From the NCBI GenBank assembly GCA_026196495.1, contig JAPHSY010000039.1, positions 1 to 64,000 of the forward strand: a stretch of DNA of 64,000 nucleotides, written 5' to 3'. The translations under genes and the position numbers were made by a program. Shown here piece after piece: positions 9,519-20,805 of this stretch; the stretch's first letter is position 1, and every line of letters starts with the position of its first letter. This stretch comes from Magnetovibrio sp. GTDB taxonomy: Bacteria; Pseudomonadota; Alphaproteobacteria; Rhodospirillales; Magnetovibrionaceae. The notes under the pieces were generated by a model. The model saw only the letters and a list, made by a program, of their open reading frames with translations, had not been told where the DNA came from and made no database searches.

Positions 9519-12500
9519 TGGGCTTCTCCCATGTCTTGAGCCAGTCGCTCAACAGCCGGGTAGTCGGTTTTACCACTCCCCAACAATGGCAGTTCAGACA
9601 CGGATACCACAGTCTTAGGCACCATAATCTCAGCAATGCCTGCATCCTTGGCAGTTTGTAGCAAAGCTTGGCGGTCCACATCTCCATATTCGCTCAGCAG
9701 CATTACCTGCTCACCCTTCTTTGGATCAGGCAATGTAATCGCGGCATGGCGGTGGTCTGGCCACGTTTGTACGGCCAAGTCTTCCACTGCACCAAGCGAC
9801 ACCATTTCGCCTGCGATCTTGGCAAATCGTTTGGCCCGGCCTTGGATTTTCACAAAGCCACCATCGTCAATACTGACAATGTCACCAGTATCGTACCAAC
9901 CATGATCGGGCTCCACCAACTGGCCGGGTTGGTCAGCCAACAAATAGCCCTTCATCACATTGGGACCGCGAACGATTAGGCGACCACCTGTTTCAATACC
10001 CGGCACAGGTTCAAGCTTATGCTCAATTCCTGGCAACAAACGACCAACAGTTCCTGCCTTGAAATGCATGGGTGTGTTGAACGACAACACTGGGGCCGTT
10101 TCGGTGGCACCGTAACCCTCCAAAATGCGCAGACCAAATTTGTCGGCAAAGGCTTGGCGGGTCTCGTCTTTGACTTTTTCGGCCCCAGCACACACGTAAC
10201 GGATTTTGAAAAAGTCATAGGCATTGGCGGCACGCACATAACCAGACAAAAACGTATCGGTGCCAAAAATAATTGTGGCTTTGGTGTCATAGACCAGCTC
10301 CGGCACGATACGGTAATGCAAAGGGGACGGATATAAAAATGTCTGCACGCCACTGAGCAACGGCAAGATCAATCCACTGGTCAAACCAAAGCTGTGAAAG
10401 ACAGGCAATGCATTGAACACCGTATCGGTTGGGTTAAACTCAATCCGCGCTGCCATCTGATAGCGATTGGCAAGCAAGTTATTGTGGCTCAACACCACAC
10501 CTTTGGGTGTACCTTCAGAACCAGACGTAAATAACACCGCCGCCGCTTGGGATGGATCTTGCACGTGGGCCTTGTGCCAACGACGTGCACTAAACATAGA
10601 AATCCATGCCGCACATAATTTATCTAACACGGAGATCGTTTGCTTGATGTCTTCCAAATAAATCACCCGAACGTGATCAGACAAAGATTGCACCGTGTCT
10701 TCCAGGTTGCCTGCTTCAACAAATGCTTTTGAGGTTAAAACAATTTGGATTTGAGCAGTCTTCACCGCTGAAACCATGTTCCCCACTCCGGCTGAATAAT
10801 TCAACATTGCCGGGATACGGCCAATCGCTTGCAAAGCAAAGAAACTCACAGCACCGCCAACGGCGTTTGGCAACAGTAGCCCCACGTTCTCTTCTGGTTT
10901 GGTGAAGCTTGATATCTTGTGTCCCAACGCAATAGAGCCAGTAATCAATTTTGAATAGCTGATGGGTTCACGTTTGATGTCTTCCAAGATGGGAACGTTA
11001 GAGCCATGAACAACGCGAGCATCCAGAACAGCTTCAAACAATGTTTGGCGTAAACGGCTGGATTCAAACATCAGATCGCTCATGATGTCGTAAAGCTCCA
11101 ACCCAGCCTGCGTGCGACGTGCGGCGCCTTTAAAATCTTCATTCACGGTAAGTCTGCGCGGCGGCAATATCGTAAGCGTGATTTTTGGGAACCAACGCTG
11201 GCGCACCGTACCTTTGAGCCGTGAAAACACCGTGAACTCTGCCCCGTCAATGCGGATCGGTAAGACATCTGCATCGGCTTTATCAGCAATTAAGGCTGGG
11301 CCTTCATAGACCTTCATCAAACCACCCGTCACCGTAATTCGACCTTCAGGAAAGATGACGCACTTTTTGCCTTTATCGACTTCTTTGATCAACGACTTGG
11401 TGCTGAGTGGTTTGGTTGGATCCATAGGGAACGCATCCACCAATGCCAGAAACGGCTTCATCCACCATTTCTGCGCTATGTATGTGTTTACCGCAAACAA
11501 TGGTTTTTCAGGCAAGAATACCGCCAACAATGCAGCATCTAAAAATGATACATGATTGACCACAATGACAGCACGGTCACCCACGGCTTTCCAGTTTTCT
11601 AGACCTTTAATTTCTGCACGGTAAGCCAGTTTGAAAATCCACTTCAAAACGGCTTTGATCACTTCGTCCGGCAACAGTTTGCAGATATATAACGCCACCA
11701 CGGCATTGGCGATGGCAACACTGAGGAACACGCCCGGTACTGTCATGCCCGCGCCCAACATCACGCTGATGGCAATGGCAGACGCCACCATGAACAAGGC
11801 ATTGATGATATTGTTTGATGCAATGTTGCGCGAACGATGGCTTTCCTCACCACGGCTTTGCAAGATGGCATACAGCGGAACGATGTAAAGACCGCTGGAA
11901 ATTGCCACCAATAACAAATCTACTGTGATGCGCATCCCCATTACGGTGGATAAGAAACTGCCCACCCCTGCCAATTCGCCACCATTGGACGGCAATGCAT
12001 AGCCATAGGTGCTGGCAAAATACAAATCGACCATAAACACGGTCATCAACAAAGCACCAAAGGGGACATACTTGGCGGTAATCTCACCTTTCAAGAGCTT
12101 GTTACAAAGTACAGAGCCAATGGCAATACCGATGGAAAATATCGACAAAAACAACGTCACCACGGTTTCATCCGCGGCCAGGACATCTTTGGCAAAGGTC
12201 GGGAACTGGCTCAGGAACGTCGCCCCCACCAACCAAAACCATGATATTCCCAAAATCGATAAAATCACATCACGACGACTGGCGGCATGGCGGACCATGC
12301 TTCCTGTGGCGCGGATGATGTTGAAATCCACCCTAAGGTCTGCAGCCAGGGCCGGTGCCGTTGGGATAAACAAGCTCGCCACGTAACCCAAGATGGCAAT
12401 CACGATGATCAGACTTGAGGTCAACAACACGCCGCCATCGGTCAAGATCAGCAAGCCACCCGCAATGGTGCCGATCAAGATCGCCAGAAACGTTCCGGCC

Positions 12501-12952
12501 TCCACCATCGCATTGCCACCAATCAATTCATCTTCGGCAAGGTGCTGAGGAAGGATCGCGTATTTCACCGGACCAAACAGGGATGACTGCGCACCCATGA
12601 AAAATAGGACCGTCATTAAGGCCCAGACGTTCTCACTCAAGAACGCCGCTGCAGCCGTGATCATAATCAGGACCTCTACCGCCTTTACGATGCGAACCAA
12701 TTTTGCTTTATCGAAGCGATCCGCCAGTTGTCCGGCCGTGGCACTGAACAAAAAGAACGGCAAAATGAAGATACCTGCAGCCGCTGTCACCATCAGGGGG
12801 CCGTTGACGTTCGCGGCAGCCGCTAACTGAAACGTGATCAGCATCACCAGCGCACTTTTGAACAGGTTGTCGTTCATGGCACCCAAAAACTGGGTCACAA
12901 ACAACGGCAAAAAGCGTCGGCTTTTCAATAAATGTGAAATATCGGCATTCAT
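9515..12952 (-). CDS. MFS transporter (LplT-like) / 1-acyl-glycerophosphate acyltransferase / acyl-[ACP] ligase trifunctional fusion (Aas-like)
   Basis: 1145 aa; N-terminal MFS, middle NHVSFLDAALLAVFLPEKP and FPEGRITVTGG (PlsC), C-terminal LFTSGSEGTPKGVVLSHNN, YGATETAPVLS, YDTGDIVSIDD (AMP-binding). Confidence 0.9.
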   Translation of the reverse strand: MNADISHLLKSRRFLPLFVTQFLGAMNDNLFKSALVMLITFQLAAAANVNGPLMVTAAAGIFILPFFLFSATAGQLADRFDKAKLVRIVKAVEVLIMITAAAAFLSENVWALMTVLFFMGAQSSLFGPVKYAILPQHLAEDELIGGNAMVEAGTFLAILIGTIAGGLLILTDGGVLLTSSLIIVIAILGYVASLFIPTAPALAADLRVDFNIIRATGSMVRHAASRRDVILSILGISWFWLVGATFLSQFPTFAKDVLAADETVVTLFLSIFSIGIAIGSVLCNKLLKGEITAKYVPFGALLMTVFMVDLYFASTYGYALPSNGGELAGVGSFLSTVMGMRITVDLLLVAISSGLYIVPLYAILQSRGEESHRSRNIASNNIINALFMVASAIAISVMLGAGMTVPGVFLSVAIANAVVALYICKLLPDEVIKAVLKWIFKLAYRAEIKGLENWKAVGDRAVIVVNHVSFLDAALLAVFLPEKPLFAVNTYIAQKWWMKPFLALVDAFPMDPTKPLSTKSLIKEVDKGKKCVIFPEGRITVTGGLMKVYEGPALIADKADADVLPIRIDGAEFTVFSRLKGTVRQRWFPKITLTILPPRRLTVNEDFKGAARRTQAGLELYDIMSDLMFESSRLRQTLFEAVLDARVVHGSNVPILEDIKREPISYSKLITGSIALGHKISSFTKPEENVGLLLPNAVGGAVSFFALQAIGRIPAMLNYSAGVGNMVSAVKTAQIQIVLTSKAFVEAGNLEDTVQSLSDHVRVIYLEDIKQTISVLDKLCAAWISMFSARRWHKAHVQDPSQAAAVLFTSGSEGTPKGVVLSHNNLLANRYQMAARIEFNPTDTVFNALPVFHSFGLTSGLILPLLSGVQTFLYPSPLHYRIVPELVYDTKATIIFGTDTFLSGYVRAANAYDFFKIRYVCAGAEKVKDETRQAFADKFGLRILEGYGATETAPVLSFNTPMHFKAGTVGRLLPGIEHKLEPVPGIETGGRLIVRGPNVMKGYLLADQPGQLVEPDHGWYDTGDIVSIDDGGFVKIQGRAKRFAKIAGEMVSLGAVEDLAVQTWPDHRHAAITLPDPKKGEQVMLLSEYGDVDRQALLQTAKDAGIAEIMVPKTVVSVSELPLLGSGKTDYPAVERLAQDMGEAQ

Positions 12953-13136
12953 CTCTTATCCCCATTTTCTCTCATCAGAGCATAGCAGAAATTGGCTCAA
13001 CTCAAGTGTGTATATGGACTACTCACCCTCATATGTAATCGATTGTTTACGTATAGGTCAATGCCTTTAATAAACGATTGTTTACATTTATGTGCGTGCG
13101 ACTATGTATTTCTTTGTTTTCAATAAGTTTGGCCAT

Positions 13137-13166
13137 AAAAAAACACCGCCTCATGAGCGGTGTTTT
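13137..13166 (-). terminator. rho-independent terminator downstream of phoB
   Basis: Top strand AAAAAAACACCGCCTCATGAGCGGTGTTTT; on the minus strand a stem followed by TTTTTTT. Confidence 0.8.
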
Positions 13167-13194
13167 GCATATTCCAATATTTTCAGGACGGAAT

Positions 13195-13890
13195 TTAGCC
13201 AGATCTATGTGTATCAATCGCATACCCCTCCCCACGAACGGTGCGAATTAGATCTGGCGCTTCGTCTACGTTTAAAGCCTTGCGCAAACGGCGCACATGG
13301 ACATCAACGGTACGGTCTTCCACGTAAACATCGCGCCCCCAGACCAAATCCAGTAAACGTTCGCGCGAAAACACCCGTCCAGGTTTTTCCATCAAGGTTT
13401 TCAACAAACGATATTCGGTCGGTCCTAAGTGAACATAGCGCCCTGCTCGCGACACCTTATGTTCTGCCAAATCCATGGTAATATCCGCATATTGGATAAC
13501 TTCTTGGGACAGTGACGGGTTGCTACGACGCAAAAGGCCTTTGAGGCGCGCCACCACCTCACGCGGGCTGTAGGGCTTGACCACATAGTCATCAGCTCCG
13601 GTTTCAATACCGCGCACCCGGTCCTCTTCCTCTCCACGTGCCGTCAAGATCAGTATAGGGATTTCACGGGTTTCACTGGCGCTGCGCAGTTGACGACAGA
13701 CTTCAATGCCACTTAACCCCGGCAGCATCCAATCCAATACGATCGCATCTGGAACATTGTCTTGCGCCATCGCCAAACCGTCTTCGCCATTTTCCGCCAT
13801 CATCACTCGGAAGCCTTCTTTTTCCAGGTTATAAGCTAGCATCTCCGCTTGAGGCGGTTCATCTTCAACAATTAAAACCGTATGGCGCAT
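13195..13890 (-). CDS. phoB: phosphate regulon response regulator PhoB
   Basis: 231 aa; receiver plus Trans_reg_C winged helix; downstream of phoU/pst. Confidence 0.95.
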   Translation of the reverse strand: MRHTVLIVEDEPPQAEMLAYNLEKEGFRVMMAENGEDGLAMAQDNVPDAIVLDWMLPGLSGIEVCRQLRSASETREIPILILTARGEEEDRVRGIETGADDYVVKPYSPREVVARLKGLLRRSNPSLSQEVIQYADITMDLAEHKVSRAGRYVHLGPTEYRLLKTLMEKPGRVFSRERLLDLVWGRDVYVEDRTVDVHVRRLRKALNVDEAPDLIRTVRGEGYAIDTHRSG

Positions 13891-13904
13891 TGCCTTGGTT
13901 CTCC

Positions 13905-14621
13905 TTAGTCCTGAACAACCACAGTTTGGCTGGACAGGTCGTTCTTCGGACGTTCATCAGCAGGCATTTCACCTGTCACCAAGAAGTGTACATTTTCTGC
14001 AATGGATGTCACATGATCACCCATACGTTCCACATTTTTGGCAATAAACAACATGTGTGTACAGGCCGTAATGTTGCGCGGATCTTCCATCATGTAGGTC
14101 AACAGCTCCCGAAACAAGCTGGTGTGCATCAAATCAACCTCTTCATCACGTAATCGCACTGAATTGGCCTTTGCTAAATCGTGCATTGCGTAGGCATCCA
14201 AGACATTAGAGATCATTTCTTGCACTTGGCGAGCCATACGTCGAATGCTGGGTGAAACCTGGCCAATGCGTTCCATCGTTGATAGCGTCATGGTGCGCTT
14301 GGCAACGTTTTTGGCGTAATCACCGATGCGCTCTAAATTTGATGCCATCTTCAAGGCCACAACAACCGCCCGCAAATCATCAGCCATCGGTTGGCGCAAA
14401 GCCAGCACACGAATGGTGAAATTGTCGAGCTCTTCTTCCAATGCATCAATTTTTTTGTCTGATTGGATGACACTTTCCGCCAACTCAACATCGCGACGGA
14501 CTAAGGCATCTACAGCATCACTCAATTGGCGTTCAGCCAGTCCACCCATCTCAGCAATGATGCTGTCAATGCGTCCCAAATCTTCGTCAAAGGATGTGAC
14601 GATATGATCGTTTTCTATCAT
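13905..14621 (-). CDS. phoU: phosphate signalling complex protein PhoU
   Basis: 238 aa; PhoU repeats (MGGLAERQLSDAVDALVRRD..., ERIGDYAKNVAKR, VERMGDHVTSIAENV). Confidence 0.96.
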   Translation of the reverse strand: MIENDHIVTSFDEDLGRIDSIIAEMGGLAERQLSDAVDALVRRDVELAESVIQSDKKIDALEEELDNFTIRVLALRQPMADDLRAVVVALKMASNLERIGDYAKNVAKRTMTLSTMERIGQVSPSIRRMARQVQEMISNVLDAYAMHDLAKANSVRLRDEEVDLMHTSLFRELLTYMMEDPRNITACTHMLFIAKNVERMGDHVTSIAENVHFLVTGEMPADERPKNDLSSQTVVVQD

Positions 14622-14633
14622 AACTAAAAGCCT

Positions 14634-15455
14634 TTAACCGATACGCCCAGTGACATAAGCCTGGGTCCGTTCGTCTTTGGGGTTGGTAAAAATACCTTGG
14701 GTATCGCCGTACTCGACCAAGTCACCCAAATGAAAAAATGCTGTCTTTTGCGACACACGTGCAGCTTGTTGCATGGAGTGCGTGACCATAATGATGGTGT
14801 AGTTTTCCTTCAGCTCATCAATCAACTCTTCAATCTTGGCTGTCGCAATCGGATCAAGTGCCGAGCACGGCTCATCCATCAAGATGACTTCAGGTTCAAC
14901 CGCAATGGCACGGGCAATACACAAGCGTTGCTGCTGCCCTCCAGATAAGCCCGTTCCAGGTGCATCCAAACGGTCACGGACTTCTGCCAGAAGACCGGCT
15001 TTTTCCAAACTGTTCAGGACAATTTCGTCCATGTCCGCACGGGATCGGGCCAAGCCATGAATTTTTGGGCCATAGGCCACGTTGTCATAGATAGATTTTG
15101 GAAACGGATTGGGTTTTTGAAACACCATGCCAACACGGGCACGTAGATGAACCACATCCACACCCTTGGCATAGATATTTTCACCATCCAGTTTAATCTC
15201 CCCTTCGACACGGCAACCGTCCACCACATCATTCATGCGGTTCAAGCACCGCAGAAAGGTGGATTTCCCGCACCCAGACGGGCCAATCAAAGCCGTCACC
15301 ATATTTGAGGGTATATCTAAGTTGATGCTTTTCAGGGCTTGTTTGTCGCCATAATAAACATCAACAGATTTGGCCGTAACTTTATGAGGATTTGAAGCCG
15401 CCACAGAAAGGCCGGGGGCACTTTCGGGGACTTCGGTATGAATGGCAAGTTCCAT
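14634..15455 (-). CDS. pstB: phosphate ABC transporter ATP-binding protein PstB
   Basis: Walker [53 protein letters not shown]. Confidence 0.97.
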   Translation of the reverse strand: MELAIHTEVPESAPGLSVAASNPHKVTAKSVDVYYGDKQALKSINLDIPSNMVTALIGPSGCGKSTFLRCLNRMNDVVDGCRVEGEIKLDGENIYAKGVDVVHLRARVGMVFQKPNPFPKSIYDNVAYGPKIHGLARSRADMDEIVLNSLEKAGLLAEVRDRLDAPGTGLSGGQQQRLCIARAIAVEPEVILMDEPCSALDPIATAKIEELIDELKENYTIIMVTHSMQQAARVSQKTAFFHLGDLVEYGDTQGIFTNPKDERTQAYVTGRIG

Positions 15456-15467
15456 AGGACTTACTCC

Positions 15468-16721
15468 TTACCAACGACGTTCGAACGACTTGCGCATAAA
15501 GACCGCAATAATGTTCATTGTGATTAAGAAACCCAACAGCACGATAATCGCACCAGATGTACGTTCCGAGAATGCGCGTTCGGGGCTATCAGCCCAGAGA
15601 TAAATTTGAACCGGTAATGCCGTTGCCGGGTCGGTAAAGGCAGCCGGCACATCAACGATGAATGCGACCATGCCAATCATCAGCAACGGCGCACTTTCAC
15701 CCAAAGCCTGTGCCATGCCGATGATCGTACCCGTCAACATGCCTGGCATTGCCAAAGGCAAGACATGGTGCGTGACCGTTTGAATTGGACTTGCGCCCAT
15801 GCCCAATGCAGCTTCACGAATGGATGGTGGTACGGCACGTAGCGCGGCGCGGCCTGCAATAATGATGGTTGGCAAAGTCATCAATGCCAAAACCATCCCA
15901 CCCACCAATGGGGCAGAACGGGGCATGCCAAAGAAGTTCAAAAACATTGCCAAGCCCAACAGCCCAAAGACAATCGACGGAACCGCAGCCAAGTTATTGA
16001 TGTTGACCTCGATTATATCTGTCCATTTATTCTTGGGTGCAAACTCTTCTAGATACACCGCCGTCATCACACCAAGCGGGAACGACAAAGCCAAGCATAC
16101 CGTCAAGCTCAACAACGAACCCATCACTGCACCTAAGATCCCCGCCAGTTCGGGCTCCCGGGAATCACCACCTGTGAAAAAACGGGTGTTGAATTGCAGC
16201 TCGATACGATCCGATGCAATCCACTGATCTACCCAAGTGATTTCCTTATCAGATACGCGACGATCATCCTCAGCCAAAACACGATCGATTTGGCCTTTCA
16301 TCAACATGTCAATGTCATCCGATGTCGGCAACCACACCGTTCGGGTTTGGCCCAACAATTCGGGATCAGCTTTATACATACCTTGCAGATCAAACCCTGC
16401 ACCAGAACTCATCAACTTGTAGAGCTTGCGCTTGTCACGACGCGCTTTCACATCCGGGAAAGATTTGCGCATAGCCACTTTAACAATACCTTGCCAGTCT
16501 TTATCCTTTACCAACTCTTCGTCAAATGTGACTTCCAAACTGGCATGCGTTTGATAGAATGCACCAAAACCACGGGCACCAATCGCTGACAACATAACGG
16601 CCAAGAAACCAACTGCTAAGACGACAGCAATAATTCCATACAGACGAAAACGTTTTTCCGCGCGGTAGCGTCTGGCCAGTCCTGCTTGAATGCGTTCAGA
16701 ATTGCTGAGTTGATCAGTCAT
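15468..16721 (-). CDS. pstA: phosphate ABC transporter permease PstA
   Basis: Permease with an N-terminal extension (DUF3333-like). Start chosen at MTDQLSNSERIQ (16721) rather than the upstream track M. Confidence 0.93.
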   Translation of the reverse strand: MTDQLSNSERIQAGLARRYRAEKRFRLYGIIAVVLAVGFLAVMLSAIGARGFGAFYQTHASLEVTFDEELVKDKDWQGIVKVAMRKSFPDVKARRDKRKLYKLMSSGAGFDLQGMYKADPELLGQTRTVWLPTSDDIDMLMKGQIDRVLAEDDRRVSDKEITWVDQWIASDRIELQFNTRFFTGGDSREPELAGILGAVMGSLLSLTVCLALSFPLGVMTAVYLEEFAPKNKWTDIIEVNINNLAAVPSIVFGLLGLAMFLNFFGMPRSAPLVGGMVLALMTLPTIIIAGRAALRAVPPSIREAALGMGASPIQTVTHHVLPLAMPGMLTGTIIGMAQALGESAPLLMIGMVAFIVDVPAAFTDPATALPVQIYLWADSPERAFSERTSGAIIVLLGFLITMNIIAVFMRKSFERRW

Positions 16722-17706
16722 ATTGTTCTCGATATTTATTGACGATGTGCAAAGCCACAACGTTCAAAACCAAAGTGGTAACAAACAGCATCAGACCCAA
16801 TGCAAACGCTGCCAAGGTTTTGGCGCTATCAAATTCTTGGTCACCCGTTAGCAGGGTGACGATTTGTACAGTAACCGTCGTGACGGCTTGTAACGGGTTA
16901 GCCGTCAGGTTTGCTGCAAGTCCCGCCGCCATCACAACAATCATGGTTTCGCCAATGGCGCGTGATGCTGCTAAGAGCATTCCGCCCATAATGCCGGGCA
17001 GTGCCGCAGGAATGATAACTTGGCGGATGGTTTCTGACTTGGTCGCACCCAGTCCAAATGAGCCATCACGCATGGATTGCGGCACAGCATTGATGACATC
17101 ATCCGACAAACTGGAAATCAGTGGGATAATCATCACCCCCATCACCAATCCAGCCGCCAGCGCACTTTCGGATGAGACATCAAAACCAGCCACCTCACCC
17201 GTGCCACGTAGCCATGGGGCAACAACAAGGGCTGCAAAAAAGCCATACACCACAGTGGGGATACCAGCCAAGATTTCCAAAATGGGTTTAACCCAGTTGC
17301 GCAATTTAGGATGAGCATATTCGGCCAAGAATATAGCGGCAAACAGGCCCACAGGTGCGGCCACAGCCAGTGCAATGGCACTGATCAGCAACGTACCGGC
17401 AAACAACGGCACCGCACCAAAAGAACCGGATGCACCGACTTGGTCTTCGCGAATTGCCGTTTGAGGGCTCCATTCCGTGCCGAACATAAAGTCGACAAAC
17501 GGTATCTCACCAAAAAAGCGCATGGCTTCGAATAATAATGAAGCCACAATACCGACGGTGGTCAAAATCGCGACCGTGGAACTGGTAATCAAGATACCCT
17601 TGATCACAGCTTCCACGGCCTTCTTCGCACGACGAGCTGGCGTGACGTACATCCGGCCTCCACCAGCTCGATTTGCACGAATAGTATTTGATATTGACGT
17701 GGTCAC
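16714..17706 (-). CDS. pstC: phosphate ABC transporter permease PstC
   Basis: 330 aa; LAEYAHPKLRNWVKPILEILAGIPTVVYGFFA. Confidence 0.95.
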   Translation of the reverse strand: MTTSISNTIRANRAGGGRMYVTPARRAKKAVEAVIKGILITSSTVAILTTVGIVASLLFEAMRFFGEIPFVDFMFGTEWSPQTAIREDQVGASGSFGAVPLFAGTLLISAIALAVAAPVGLFAAIFLAEYAHPKLRNWVKPILEILAGIPTVVYGFFAALVVAPWLRGTGEVAGFDVSSESALAAGLVMGVMIIPLISSLSDDVINAVPQSMRDGSFGLGATKSETIRQVIIPAALPGIMGGMLLAASRAIGETMIVVMAAGLAANLTANPLQAVTTVTVQIVTLLTGDQEFDSAKTLAAFALGLMLFVTTLVLNVVALHIVNKYREQYD

Positions 17707-17778
17707 GTCTTAATTCTCCAAACAAATATCGACGGTGACTTTAAATACAATCGCCACCGCCGATTGATTTGCTATGCC

Positions 17779-18810
17779 TTACATATTTAGATCAGCAAAC
17801 TCTTTTGCATCGTTTGCAAATTTGGCACGTTCTGTCTTCGGCATCGGGATCAACCCCTTGTCTGCCAAGTAACCTTCGTCACCCCAAGCTTTGTTGGATG
17901 TGAACTCAGCAACGAATTCAGCAATACCTGGGACTTTGCCTACATGTGCAGTCTTGACGTAGAAGTACAATGCACGCGAAACCGGATAGTCACCGGAAGC
18001 AATATTTTCAAAGGTCACGTCTTTGCCACCGATGGAGGAACCCTGAACTTTATCAGCGTTTTGATCCAAGAAGCTGTAACCGAAGATGCCCAAAGCATTC
18101 GGATTTGCTTCAAGCTTTTGAACAATCAAGTTATCGTTTTCGCCAGCTTCAATATATGCACCATCTTCACGAACCGTGTGGCAAAGAGACTTGTAAGCCT
18201 TTTTGTCTTTCTTCTTCATGGCTTTGATCCAAGGGATGGTTTTGCAGCCACCTTCCAAAGCCAGTTCAGCGAATGCATCACGGGTACCGGAAGTCGGCGG
18301 TGGGCCGAGAACTTCAATTTTCACATTCGGCAAACCCTTGCGCACGTCAGCCCAGGTTTTGTTGTCGTTGGCTTTCAACTTGCCTTCACCTGCAGGGATA
18401 TCTTTAGCCAATGCCAAGAAAATATCATTCAGGGTCAGTTCAAACTTGCCAGCTTTTTTAGAATTCGCAATGGCAATGCCATCATAACCAACTTTAACCT
18501 CGGTGATGTTGGTGATGCCGTTGCCAGCACACTTTTTAACTTCACTGGATTTAATGCGGCGCGATGCGTTGGTGATGTCAGGGTGGCTGTCGCCAATACC
18601 AGCGCAGAACAATTTCAAACCACCGCCGGAACCTGTGGATTCGACAACCGGAGTTTTGAAACTCGACGTTTTACCGAACTGTTCCGCAACTGCGGTAGAA
18701 AACGGAAATACCGTGGAAGAACCAACGATGCGGATCTGGTCACGAGCTTCAGCAGCACCTGCTGCAAACACACCGCCGATAGCGGCAATCATAAGGGTCT
18801 TTTTGAACAT
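17779..18810 (-). CDS. pstS: phosphate ABC transporter substrate-binding protein PstS
   Basis: Signal peptide, QIRIVGSSTVFPFSTAVAEQFG; likely start at MFKKTLMIAAIGG (18810). Confidence 0.95.
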   Translation of the reverse strand: MFKKTLMIAAIGGVFAAGAAEARDQIRIVGSSTVFPFSTAVAEQFGKTSSFKTPVVESTGSGGGLKLFCAGIGDSHPDITNASRRIKSSEVKKCAGNGITNITEVKVGYDGIAIANSKKAGKFELTLNDIFLALAKDIPAGEGKLKANDNKTWADVRKGLPNVKIEVLGPPPTSGTRDAFAELALEGGCKTIPWIKAMKKKDKKAYKSLCHTVREDGAYIEAGENDNLIVQKLEANPNALGIFGYSFLDQNADKVQGSSIGGKDVTFENIASGDYPVSRALYFYVKTAHVGKVPGIAEFVAEFTSNKAWGDEGYLADKGLIPMPKTERAKFANDAKEFADLNM

Positions 18811-18925
18811 CTCGTTCAAACTCCTCTGAGGGCTTTAATAAAAAACTTGTCAGCACACACGCGCCTATCGCGTGGTGTCTCGGCTGCAAGCTATTGCCCT
18901 GCGAGGACCCTTTTATGAAGTTTGT

Positions 18926-18943
18926 GTTACAGGTTTGTGACAG
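18926..18943 (-). promoter_or_regulatory. Pho box upstream of pstS
   Basis: Minus strand CTGTCACAAACCTGTAAC: two 7-bp CTGTNAC repeats spaced by 4 bp, as in PhoB boxes. Confidence 0.85.
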
Positions 18944-18970
18944 TGGTTTCAGGGTTGATATTTCAATGAC

Positions 18971-20221
18971 TTAGGGATTTGCCATCGGGAGCTGAATGCT
19001 AAACGTTGCACCTTCGGAAACTGTACTTGTCACATTCATACGTCCACGATGGCGATTGATAATGTGTTTTACAATTGCGAGTCCCAGTCCCGTTCCACCC
19101 ATAGAACGCGAACGGCTCTTATCGATACGGTAAAAGCGCTCCGTCAGACGAGAGATATGCTCAGGGGCAATCCCTTCACCCTCATTGTGAACCGATACTT
19201 CAATTCCAGCCTCACCCGTGTCTTGAAGAGTATTCAAAAGTTTGACCTGTATGGTCACCGCCGTTTTTTCAGCACCATACTTAACTGCATTGTCCACCAG
19301 ATTTTGGAACACTTCACGCAACTGATCCTCATCGCCTGGAACTTGGATATGATTGTCTGGAACAGATACCTCTAAAGACATCTCTTTTTTCTGGGCCCGG
19401 ATTTGCACCGAAACCACCACAGCTTCAATCACTTTGGATATATCAACTAAATCGGTTGGGCGAATGTGTTCATTCACCTCGATCTTGGACAAAGACAGTA
19501 AGTCATCAATCAACCGAGCCATGCGAGACGCCTCACCATTCATAATGGTGAGAAAACGCTCTTGAGCTTCTGGATCATTTTGTGCCGTGGTTTGTAGCGT
19601 TTCGATGAAGCCGCTCAATGATGACAAAGGGGAACGTAATTCATGACTGGCATTCGATACAAAATCCGCGCGCATGGTTTCTGCGTTCTTCAAAGCCGTG
19701 ACTTCATGCAATGCCACCACAGCACGTACAGATAATGCATACCCCTTGGGTACGGCCATCGCTTGCAACTGATAAAAACGCCGCACGGGAACTTCGAATT
19801 CAACTTCAGCTTCACCACGGGGTTGCAATCCAGAAACCGTATTTTTCAAAATATCTTGTAAATCGGGTTGGCGCATCACCAAACAGATATCGCGGCCATG
19901 AATGCCCGTACCCAGAAGTTCATCTGCGGCCCGGTTCGCAGCCACCACACGACGGTGCTTATCCAAAAGCATCACTGGATCAGGAAGCGCGTCCAAAATA
20001 ACCGAGGCCAAAGTGGTGTCGACTTTGGTGACAGGCTCAGGAAACACACGGGCTTGTTTAAAACCAGCCCACGCCGCACCCGCAGAAATAACACCACAAC
20101 TCAAGATAATTTCCGTCAGGCTAAAACTGTTGTCTGCTGAAAAAGCAGCCAAAGAAGTAAACCCCGGCACCAACGCCATCAGCGGAGCCCAAGAAAATTC
20201 GGATGGAACAAAGCGGCGCAT
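18971..20221 (-). CDS. phoR: phosphate regulon sensor histidine kinase PhoR
   Basis: PAS, FVSNASHELRSPLSSLSGFIETL H-box, HATPase (NLVDNAVKYG, GTGLGLAIVKHI); first gene of the pst locus. Confidence 0.92.
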   Translation of the reverse strand: MRRFVPSEFSWAPLMALVPGFTSLAAFSADNSFSLTEIILSCGVISAGAAWAGFKQARVFPEPVTKVDTTLASVILDALPDPVMLLDKHRRVVAANRAADELLGTGIHGRDICLVMRQPDLQDILKNTVSGLQPRGEAEVEFEVPVRRFYQLQAMAVPKGYALSVRAVVALHEVTALKNAETMRADFVSNASHELRSPLSSLSGFIETLQTTAQNDPEAQERFLTIMNGEASRMARLIDDLLSLSKIEVNEHIRPTDLVDISKVIEAVVVSVQIRAQKKEMSLEVSVPDNHIQVPGDEDQLREVFQNLVDNAVKYGAEKTAVTIQVKLLNTLQDTGEAGIEVSVHNEGEGIAPEHISRLTERFYRIDKSRSRSMGGTGLGLAIVKHIINRHRGRMNVTSTVSEGATFSIQLPMANP

Positions 20222-20460
20222 GCGGGTCTCTCTTCAACCACAAAATCCGTCTCAGCACACCGCGTGGCGTACCTTGCTCATAGGCCATAACACGGCACAC
20301 ACCTTTCCGCCAATGGTTCTTAAGCAAGCCCCGCAGTGAAGGGAAAAATTGCGTCACACAACCAATTACGGATTAATGTGGAACAATTACATCTCATGGT
20401 CTACTGTTGATTTGATGCTGATATTGTGTTTTCAGACCAATAAATAATAACAATACTGTT

Positions 20461-20805
20461 TTGCAGGGGACAAAACTCATGGGGCACAAAGACCCAGAAC
20501 CATCAACACCATCTTGTTGGCTATGCAACACCAACATGGCTGAAGAAGCCAGTGACCTATTAACAGAGCTGTCCAATCCCGAACGATTGATGATTATCAC
20601 ACTCCTTCACGAAAAGGGGGAGCTTCACGTGAATGAGATTGTTGAGCTTTTGGGTGCGAACCGCCCAAGTTTGTCACGCCACTTAGGGCGCCTACGCGAA
20701 CAGTGCTTGGTCACCACCCGGCGTAAACATAATCGGGTTTATTATACCCTTGATAAAACCAAATCTGATCACTTGATCCGTGTCCTTAGCAGCGTGATGA
20801 GCTAA
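20461..20805 (+). CDS. ArsR-family HTH transcriptional regulator
   Basis: 114 aa; LSNPERLMIITLLHEKGELHVNEIVELLGANRPSLSRHLGRLREQCLVTTRRKHNRVYYTL. Confidence 0.88.
   Translation: MQGTKLMGHKDPEPSTPSCWLCNTNMAEEASDLLTELSNPERLMIITLLHEKGELHVNEIVELLGANRPSLSRHLGRLREQCLVTTRRKHNRVYYTLDKTKSDHLIRVLSSVMS

Noticed and set aside
20121-20357. 78-aa ORF upstream of phoR
   Set aside because: Overlaps the phoR N-terminus and has no recognisable features.
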